Below, in pieces: positions 56,201 to 64,000 of a DNA stretch of 64,000 nucleotides (within the stretch, counting starts at the first letter, position 1; each line of letters begins with the position of its first letter). The notes beneath the pieces were generated by a model. It did no database searches. It was given only the letters and a program-made list of their open reading frames with translations, and had not been told where the DNA came from. The stretch lies in assembly GCA_037952775.1 (NCBI GenBank), contig JBANAY010000001.1, forward strand, positions 868,001 to 932,000. The letters run 5' to 3'. The position numbers and the translations under genes are program-made. The stretch is from Clonostachys chloroleuca (lineage: Eukaryota; Ascomycota; Sordariomycetes; Hypocreales; Bionectriaceae).

Positions 56201-59200
56201 CACTCATATAGACTTGACGCCTAGCCTGGCACGTCTGACACATCCTGATGAGGTTCCCAGTCTGTGTAGAGGTGTCTTCATCACTGGCGGAGAGTCACTC
56301 AAGCAGGAGATTCTCGATGTCTGGGGACCCAAGGCTGTCATATATAATGCATATGGGCCTACGGAGGCTACCATTGGAGTTACCATGTATCAGAGGGTTC
56401 CGATTAATGGACGACCAAGCAATATTGGAAAGCAATTCTCCAACGTGGGATCTTACGTCTTCCAGCCCGGGACCGAGATTCCTGTCTTGCGAGGTGGTGT
56501 TGGCGAGTTGTGCGTCTCTGGCAAGTTGGTTGGAAAGGGCTACCTCGGCCGAGCAGAGCTGACTCAGGAACGCTTCCCTACTCTGAAGGAGTATGGCGAA
56601 AGAATATACCGCACTGGAGACCTGGTACGCATTCTGTGCGACGGGTGTTTTGACTTCCTGGGCCGAGCAGACGATCAAGTGAAGCTTCGCGGCCAGCGCC
56701 TTGAGATTGGCGAGATCAACCACGCCATTCGAAGCGTACCTGAAATCAGCGATGCCGCCACTATTGTGGCTTCTCACGGAGCAAGCAACGACAAGAGCGT
56801 GCTGGTGTCGTTTGTTGTGTCGTCTCAAGCCGGCTCTAGAAACACTGAGCTCAAGGTGCTGAACGACGTCGAGGAACTGAGCCTAAAAGCAAAAGAGGCA
56901 TGCCGTCAACGACTTCCTAGCTACATGGTTCCAACTTACTGCCTTGTGCTCCCGTATATCCCACTGTCGGTCAACAACAAAGCCGAAGCCAAGGAGCTGA
57001 AGCGGATTTTCCGCGAGCTATCACACGAGCAACTAATGGCCCACACGGCCTCACCGGCGGTGCCGCAGAGCGGTCTTGTCGGTGATCTTTGCCAAAAGAT
57101 TATCAAAGCTTTGGCAGAATTTGGAAATGTCGACTCGTCAGACTTGTCTGCCAATACCAGCGTCTTCGATGTGGGAGTCGACTCCATCACGGCGCTCCGT
57201 CTGTCGTCCATTCTCAAATCCCAGGGCCTCAAGGGAGCGTCGACCACTGTTATTCTCAGAAACCCTGTCGTCGCGGACCTTGCCCGGGCTCTTTCATCTA
57301 CCGCAACCCAGTCACAGGAGAAGTACGTTCGCGAAGCAAAGCAAACGCTCTCGGCAAGTCGGCATCGGTATCGGGCAATTGCCTGCCGACTACTAGGAAT
57401 CAGAGCCGATGAGATTGAATACATTGCTCCGTGCTCGCCACTGCAGCAGGGTATTATCTCCAAGTCCATTACAAATGACACGGAAGGCGCATATTTTAAT
57501 TCCTTCGAGTTGAAGATTCGTGGTGAAATTTCTCAGGAGAAGCTTCGTGCCGCATGGGACAATCTGGTCGCGGCAGAGGCTATTCTGCGGACAGTTTTCT
57601 TATCCACAACTGGTGGTCACGTCCAGGTTGCCCTCAAGAAGAAGGCATTGTCTTGGATAAGTCAAGATCTCCCGAGTGAAGCTGAAGTCAACCCATTCCT
57701 CGAGCGAGAGAGGCAGGAGTGGATCAAGGAAAATTCCGAGCATATCGCCAGCCCTCTCAAATTCATTTACTTGACCACTCCAGCTGGCCGCAGCCTGCTT
57801 GTCAATATTTTCCACGGAATCTACGATGGAAATAGTCTGGTTCTGATGTTACAGCACGTTGCTTCTCGGTGCTTGGATGTCCAGACTGGTAAAGGGCCAT
57901 CGTTCTTAGATGCCCTAATTCATGGGCCTCTTTGGAAATTCGACCACTGCCGCCAGTATTGGGTGGATTTTTTGAATGGATGGACAACTCCTCGCCCCTT
58001 GGCCCTGTCTGGGCCTGCCTCTGGAGATGCAATCGCCGTCACGGCAACGAGATTAATGTCCTACGAAGCGCTAGAACAGATACGCAAGACAGAACAGGTT
58101 ACCTTGCAAGCTGTGATGCTGGCCCTCTGGACATCTGTTCTTCAACCCTACTACTATGGAGACAGTATGACCCTCGGAATGGTGGTGTCTGGTCGGTCTA
58201 TTGATTTGCCGTCGGTTGACCAAGTTATTGGACCGCTTTTCAACACTCTGCCATTTACAAATAAGACATTGCGCGGGGCCTCATGGTCATCACTCATCCA
58301 GCAATGCCACAAATTTGGCGTAGACACCTTACCCTTCCAGCACGTACCGCTTCAAAAGATCCAGAAATGGTGCTCTAAAGGCCGCCCGTTGTTTGATACC
58401 TTGTTCACCCTTCAACTTGAAGGAGGCGAGGCGGTGGAGGGCCCAGTTCCGTGGGAAATTGTGGACGGCCAGTCAACTCCGGATTACCCTCTGGCAATCG
58501 AAATATACTGCTTGCAGAATGGCAAGATGAACATCACCCTGGTGGCGCAAGGTTCGGTGACGAACACGACAGGCCTAGAATCTATCCTCGATCAAATCGA
58601 GAAGAATATGAGTCTCTTGGCAAGTGATCCGAAGCAAGGTATCGTCACGGGCTTGGAGGAGCGGAACTTGGCCCAATCGGAAAGTCTCTCAAACATTCCC
58701 AGCAATGAGGGTGGCGAGGATTTGTCTGATTTTGCCTGGGATGACACTGCCATTGCCATCAAGGAAGAAGTTTCAATACTCGCTGGCACGGGCATTGCGG
58801 ATGTCACAGAATCAACAACAATGTTTGAACTTGGCCTCGATAGTATTGATGTGATCAAGCTCTCTGCCAAGCTGAGCAAACGGGGTGTCAAGATCCCTGC
58901 ATCCAGTATCCTCCGCTTGCAGAGCATCGCGAAGATCGCCACCACCCAGAAGGGAGAGGATGGCGGACCCGGCGATCTTGCTACGCAGGCAGTTGATATG
59001 ACTGCTATCCAGAATAAACTGTGGGACAACCTCAGAAGCAGCAGTCAGGAGGTTTCAATAGACTTGGAATTAGTGGAGGATGTTCTGCCTCCCACCGCTT
59101 TGCAGGAATCGATGGTGGCTGCCATGATCAGCTCAAGATTCGAGTGGTATTTCAACCACGATTTAATGGAAATTCAAGATGGAGCTACGGTAGACCAACT

Positions 59201-62014
59201 ACGGAGAGCCTGGGCGTTGGTTGCTCAGGCTTGCCCCATTTTGAGGACTGGGTTTTACGAACTACGCGATTTCGAGCTAGACTTTTCTTACTGTCAGGTT
59301 GTGAGGAGCCAAACTAATACGAAGATGGAGGAGATACCCCTAGATAGTTTGGAGGATGTTCATGTGGTGATGGAGAAGGCAAGGAGCCGGGCGGAACAAG
59401 GTCGAGGCGTGGATCACCTCTTCCAACTGACCTTCATTACAGTGAAGGGTCGCAGCTACCTGCTGCTTTCAATTGCGCATGCTTTATATGACGGATGGTC
59501 GCTTAGTCTCATTTACCAATTGCTTCGCAAGGCCTACGACGGAGAGAGTCTGAGTCCTGTCTCTCCCGAGAATTTCATCTCAAAAGCAATGATGGTCCAG
59601 GGCAGAGAATCGAGTGAGTTCTGGGGTGACTACCTCCAACACGCTACACCTACTCTCCTGGCCTACTCACGTGAGGACGAAGGTAAGGTGGTGCGTCGGA
59701 CATCTTCACAGTCGACCTCAAGCGTCGCGGATATACAGAAATTCTGCCAGAAGTACTCTGTCAGTCTTCAAGTCCTCTGCCAAGCATGCTGGGCCGTGGT
59801 TCTGGCCCACGAAACCAAGCAGCTCGATGTTACATTTGGCGTTGTCATGTCTGGTCGTGAGTTCGAGGGCGCAGAAGACCTCGTCTTCCCTACTATGAAT
59901 ACTGTTGCTCTCCGGTGTATTCTTCACGGCTCGGCCGGCAGCTTTGTTCAGTATCTGGAGGAGAATATGGGAGACATCCGCAATTTCCAAGGATTTCCCC
60001 TCCGTAAAGCGCAGCAGGCGGCCGGGGTGGAAGGTCAACTATTCGACACGCTCTTCATGCTGCAGAAGTCGGTCGGTACGGGCTCCTCGGACGACCTCGT
60101 GAAATCTGTCGAGGGATCCTCTGCCATCGACTACCCTTTCTGCATTGAGGCAGAGCTTGTTGATGATGCTCTCATCTGGCGTGCGGCTTACCAACCACAC
60201 GCATTGTCGGACGAAACTGCGCTCAGCAAGATTGATGAGGTGAACCGTGTGATGAGCTTCATCATATCGACCCCCGAGTCGGATCTTCTCTCTTTCGATG
60301 ACACCGGTACCTCCATGTGTGGCCTTCCCTCAATTCATCTAGACCTCGAAGGTGGTACCCCTGAGGAAGAAGCCGAAGTCTCGAGCGAGGATGCTGAAGT
60401 TTGGGACGAGACCTCCAGCATTATTCGGTCCGTCTTGAGCGAGGCATCAGGGGTTACCGTTGATCAGATTAGACTCTCTAACAGCCTCTATCATCTTGGT
60501 CTCGACTCGATCATCGCCATTAAGGTGGCGGCAATGCTACGACGCCAATCTGTTACCATTAGCGTTCGAGATCTCATTCGAGCTGTTGACGTACGTCAGA
60601 TGGCAGCTTCTGCTACTAAGGCAACTGGCACTCTATCTCGCAAACCTGCCGAGCAGAACGAATGGCATCCTTCGTCCGAAATCGACGTTGATGGTCTGAT
60701 TTCTGAACGTCAGATCGAAAAATCAGATATCGAGGCGCTGCTGCCTGCCATTCCCATGCAGGTGTTCATGCTGAGCACCTGGCAAAATTCTCAGGGCCAA
60801 GTGTTTTATCCCGAGTTTTCGTACTCGCTGAAATCATCTTGCTCGTTAGAAGACATCCACACAGCTTGGAGGTCCGTGGTCGCTTCGACATCAATCTTGC
60901 GGACCCGGTTCATCGCTACGCTGTCTAAAGATGTACCTGTCTTGCAAGTCATCCTCCGTGCGACAGCAAATTCAGAGAACCCTTGGGTGAAATTGAAGGT
61001 TGAAAGGGCGGAATCGGGAGATGGCTGGCTGCTGAGGCTCAAGATCCATCATGCCCTGTATGACGGAGTCAGTTTACCAGCTATTATGCAGAAGCTATCG
61101 AGAAATATCCAGGAACCAGGCGTATCCACAGACGACGAAGTTCTCTCAGCGTGGACTAACTTTGCTACAACCCAAACCTTGCAAGCCAAAAAAGACTTGA
61201 GGAGGCAGTTCTGGACTGAATACCTTCACGATTGCAGGTCGAAACGCACCTCAGATGCTTCAACATACTCTCTCAAGAGAACCTCTGTTGTACGACGGTC
61301 AGCTTTACCTGATGTGTCCCAGCTTCGACAACGTGCCGCGCAGGCCGGTGTGAGTGTTCAATCCCTTTTCCTCGCCGCATATGCTCGAACTCTAGCGTCA
61401 CGTCAGACAGAGGCACAAGCCAGCCAGCTCGTCTTGTTTGGTGTGTACCTTGCCAACCGCGACGATGAAAACTCTGCGCTCGAGATCTACCCACAGTTGA
61501 ACCTTTTGCCCCTCAAGGTAGCAGTCAATTCCAGCGACTCGATCGCCCAACTAGCTGCCAAGGTGCAAGCCAGCATCATCGAAGTGACATCTCACGGCCG
61601 GTCAGAGGTCGGTCTGTGGGAGATTGAAGCGTGGACTGGCGTCAAGGTGGACTCATTCGTCAACTTCCTGTCGCTCCCTACACCCGCAGATGATCCTGCC
61701 ACTGCCACCGCCATCACTCCAGTCGAGGAAATGGCCCAACCCGCTTCTACGGCCGAGGTCGAGGGCAGATTCGATCGCCAGATGGGCAACGTGTCTGTCC
61801 GGGATGCCTTCCCTGTAAGTTTACCTCACCCCGTTCCTAAGACAAAACTGCACAACTAACATTGGTTATACTACAGGCGGCAATAGACATCGAAGCAGGC
61901 ATCCGTGGCGAGACCTTGGACGTGGGCGCCTTCGGCGCAAAGAGCGTCCTGGCAGACGAGCCCACCGCCGAGGCTCTCCTTGACGAGATTCTCACCTTCC
62001 TACAGCAGGCATAG
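47283..62014 (+). CDS. sidC: Ferricrocin/ferrichrome-type siderophore NRPS (SidC-like); one frame break
   Basis: Three exons: 47283-48286, 48348-61814, 61877-62014; introns are 61 and 62 nt. The start (GCCATGG context) gives MDLDNLQDNSNLSVLNPRP. About 4,869 aa if the break near 49939 is closed. Domain order with approximate residues: A1 (core YVMYTSGSTGTPKG, 187), T1 (GLDSL, Ser 585), C1 (HHAIYDG, 783), A2 (YVIYTSGTTGKPKG, 1247), T2 (GIDSI, 1655), C2 (HHALYDG, 1855), T3 (GLDSI, 2203), C3 (HHAIYDA, 2407), A3 (YCLYTSGTTGTPKG, 2865), T4 (GVDSI, 3280), C4 (FHGIYDG, 3490), T5 (GLDSI, 3833), C5 (AHALYDG, 4044), T6 (GLDSI, 4388), C6 (HHALYDG, 4568). Three A domains, six T domains and a terminal C domain without thioesterase are the hallmark of fungal ferrichrome-class synthetases, which use extra T-C units to load hydroxyornithine repeatedly and cyclise. 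The product is probably ferricrocin or a close relative; the exact amino acids need specificity analysis. Confidence 0.93.
48952..48987. repeat. Two exact 18-bp repeats in the A1-T1 linker
   Basis: The unit CAACCCGCTGCGGAGTCA occurs twice in tandem and encodes QPAAES twice in the linker between A1 and T1. It keeps frame and is probably neutral linker expansion. Confidence 0.9.
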
Positions 62015-62531
62015 ACACCGCACGACACTCATGAATTATGACACCTTTTTTTCCTTCTTCTCTTCGTTCTTGTTTCCTTTTTATTTCTGATTGTTTCCAA
62101 GATTTGTTCATCTTCGTTGTTGCCCTGTTTCTCTCTATATCAGAAGAAAAGGTGGTTTTGTCGCAGATAATATATTATATACAACACAGCAAATATATCA
62201 GAATTTCTCCACCCCCTACCCCCAATGAACTGAAACTCGACCCTATGAATCCCCGTTATGAAGACATGTAATTCATGTGAAAGAAAAAGATGTTAGTTTC
62301 AAAGAGAAGGAGTGAAAATGAAAGAAAAACAAGATGTAAGATGAATTGCATCAAGGTTTGAGAAACCAAACGCTTCCTTCAACTTGATGCGATGCAAGTG
62401 TACGTGAAAAAATGATATCCTGAATATAGAAAATGTGTGAACCAGCAGCCGACCCTTGTGAATATAGACGCCAATGCCAACACCCCATTTTTTTAGAACA
62501 GCTATGAATCCCAGATGCAAACCAACCCGGT
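62015..62531. other. Convergent 3' flanks of NRPS and DUF1479 gene
   Basis: About 0.5 kb, AT-rich, between two convergent genes. No repeat or coding region can be supported. Confidence 0.5.
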
Positions 62532-64000
62532 TTATAAACCTGGCATGGGGCGGTCGGGGAAGAGGATGTCGTTTGACAGCTCCACGATCTCCGCCTCGCC
62601 CCTGGGGACGCCTTTATCCCCATTCACCTGGGTCCCGTCCCGCGACGAGGCGTCCCACGGCGCGAGCCCCATGGCCTGCAGGCCCGCCGCGCCGCCGACC
62701 TCCTCGATGTCCTTCTCGCCGGGTTTTGTGGCCGGGTCCTCGATGTTGAAGCCGCGGCCGTTCGAGTCGAAGTCCGGGCCGGGGTGGCCGCGCTGGAACG
62801 CCTTGCGCTGGCGAGCGAGATAGAGGGCGTTGGTCTGGGTCAGGGGCGCGGCGGGCACGTAGACGAGCATGCGGACGTCGTCGGGGCCGTGGACGGGCGT
62901 GCGGAGGCCGTGGTTGGCGTGGCTGGAGATGTGGTACGCCAGGTCCGGGTGCCAGAAGATGTAGTCACCCGGCTGGAGGGTGGGGAGTGTGATCATGCTG
63001 CTTCGGAGGTGGAGATGGGGGTGCCAGCGCTCGGTGATGCGCTGGGCGTGGCCGGGGACGGCGCCGTGGATTATGGTGTCTGGGCTGCGGTCGAGCTTCC
63101 AGTTGGATGGGTCGAGGTAGGCGTCCCAGTCGGGTCCCGTGCGGACCTCGGGCATGGGGGTCTTGGCGGAGAAGAAGGGTCGGAGGAGGAAGTAGGCGGT
63201 GGCGAGCTTGGGGGAGGGCAGCAGGCGGATCATGCCAGGCTCAATGGTGGAGAGGGCGACGACGGCCTGGAACATGCGGAAGATGGTACAGGAGCCGTAC
63301 CCGTTGTAGAGGTCGATGGTGGAGGACACGCGACTGGCGCACTCCCAGGGATCGTACGATTCCCACTCACCACGGAAGACCCGACTGTACGTGCCAGTCC
63401 GACCATATCCGTCGGGCTCCCATCGTTCCAGAGAGCCATTGTCGACCTGGGCGATGATGCCAGCCGACGACTGGAGCGCAATGACCCAATCGTCAGCTGA
63501 TTGGGGCGCCTGCTCCATCGACGTCGCAACGGGGATCTCGAGTGTCTGCTTCTCCGGCTCGCCATTCCGGTTACTGTCGCGCAACAAAATCTGCTCGCCA
63601 GCCGTCCCGTGTATGCGCAGACGATCAGCGTATGCGATGGGTAGTCTGGTGACGAGATTCACATTCGGACTCGTCTCCCACAGGCCCATCATGAACCGCT
63701 GGGCACTCAGGACAGCCGGGTGAGCACGTGCGCGGATCTGGGCGGGGGTCCAGAAGAAGTCGAAGCAGGTGGGATCCTGCTCGACGGGCTTGAGGTCATG
63801 CTTGCCGCCGCGGTTCTCGAGGTAGCGCAGCGTGCTGTTGACCATGTCGTCCGCGTCGGGCTTCGGGACGGCGCGCCTGACGACGCCAACGCCATAGCGG
63901 CGCAGATCGTGGCCGAAGCGGGTCGTCTGCGCCGGGTTGTGTATGTCGGAGAACTCGATGGACGGGATGAGGTGGGCGCCGAGCCCCTCGATGTGCTCGA
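62532..64000 (-). CDS. DUF1479-family (YbiU-like) putative 2-oxoglutarate/Fe(II) oxygenase, 5' end outside window
   Basis: The frame is open from the right edge to the stop at 62532, at least 489 codons, so the start lies beyond 64000. The visible N-terminal part reads EHIEGLGAHLIPSIEFSDI and GHDLRRYGVGVVRRAVP, followed by WTPAQIRARAHPAVLSAQRF, YADRLRIHGTAGEQILLRDS, and LQPGDYIFWHPDLAYHISSH with a HxD-type pair and further His residues. This is the DUF1479 pattern, a family related to iron/2-oxoglutarate dioxygenases; no member that I know of has a well-established substrate in fungi. It converges on the siderophore NRPS with only 0.5 kb between, so it may belong to the cluster, for instance in siderophore or ornithine metabolism. 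That link is inference from position. Confidence 0.85.
   Translation of the reverse strand, partial: EHIEGLGAHLIPSIEFSDIHNPAQTTRFGHDLRRYGVGVVRRAVPKPDADDMVNSTLRYLENRGGKHDLKPVEQDPTCFDFFWTPAQIRARAHPAVLSAQRFMMGLWETSPNVNLVTRLPIAYADRLRIHGTAGEQILLRDSNRNGEPEKQTLEIPVATSMEQAPQSADDWVIALQSSAGIIAQVDNGSLERWEPDGYGRTGTYSRVFRGEWESYDPWECASRVSSTIDLYNGYGSCTIFRMFQAVVALSTIEPGMIRLLPSPKLATAYFLLRPFFSAKTPMPEVRTGPDWDAYLDPSNWKLDRSPDTIIHGAVPGHAQRITERWHPHLHLRSSMITLPTLQPGDYIFWHPDLAYHISSHANHGLRTPVHGPDDVRMLVYVPAAPLTQTNALYLARQRKAFQRGHPGPDFDSNGRGFNIEDPATKPGEKDIEEVGGAAGLQAMGLAPWDASSRDGTQVNGDKGVPRGEAEIVELSNDILFPDRPMPGL

Overview
The window looks like nuclear DNA of a filamentous ascomycete, most likely a Sordariomycete of the Hypocreales type. 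The reasons are short GT-AG introns of about 50-113 nt with CTAAC/CTGAC-like branch points, GC-rich genes alternating with pyrimidine-rich intergenic DNA, and gene content: a Zn2Cys6 regulator, a ferrichrome-type siderophore NRPS, an ornithine hydroxylase and serine/threonine-rich secreted proteins. I find 16 protein genes. I see no tRNA, rRNA, CRISPR or viral sequence.

Layout. 1-1306: 3' part of an MFS sugar transporter. 1953-3306: secreted Thr/Val/Pro-rich protein. 4377-5001: LAMTOR1/Meh1-like lipidated TORC1-pathway adaptor. 5.0-19.8 kb: a 14.8-kb stretch between two convergent genes, in which I can support only one small Cys-rich gene (7091-7538). 19846-21051: ZNF830-like zinc finger protein, then a 223-bp MITE-like insertion (21403-21625), then MED7 (22061-22926). 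23514-26602: BYE1 (PHD, TFIIS-central and SPOC domains). 28202-29160: proteasome alpha subunit PSMA4/Pre9. A 230-bp near-palindrome lies between this gene and a convergent PAP2 lipid phosphatase (29814-30979). 31573-33270: WW/FF-domain splicing-type protein. 33379-34482: 6-phosphogluconate/hydroxyisobutyrate-dehydrogenase-like enzyme. 34828-35824: Nudix-family protein. 36216-38520: Zn2Cys6 transcription factor.

40.1-64.0 kb is a siderophore locus. It holds a SidA-type L-ornithine N5-monooxygenase (minus strand), a 5.35-kb divergent intergenic region, a ferricrocin/ferrichrome-type NRPS of about 4,870 residues with the order A-T-C-A-T-C-T-C-A-T-C-T-C-T-C, and a convergent DUF1479 protein that runs off the right edge. 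The shared sidA/NRPS region contains four exact matches to ATCWGATAA, the consensus of the iron-responsive GATA repressors (SreA/Urbs1/Fep1). Three of them sit within 36 bp. The simplest model is co-repression of ornithine hydroxylation and peptide assembly when iron is plentiful.

Anomalies. Four genes (small Cys-rich protein, MED7, NRPS, secreted protein) each lose a coherent reading frame at or next to a G/C homopolymer, and each is repaired by one base. This points to consensus indel errors in this sequence rather than four real mutations, though it cannot be settled from the sequence alone. Exon coordinates were deduced by eye from splice signals and family conservation.
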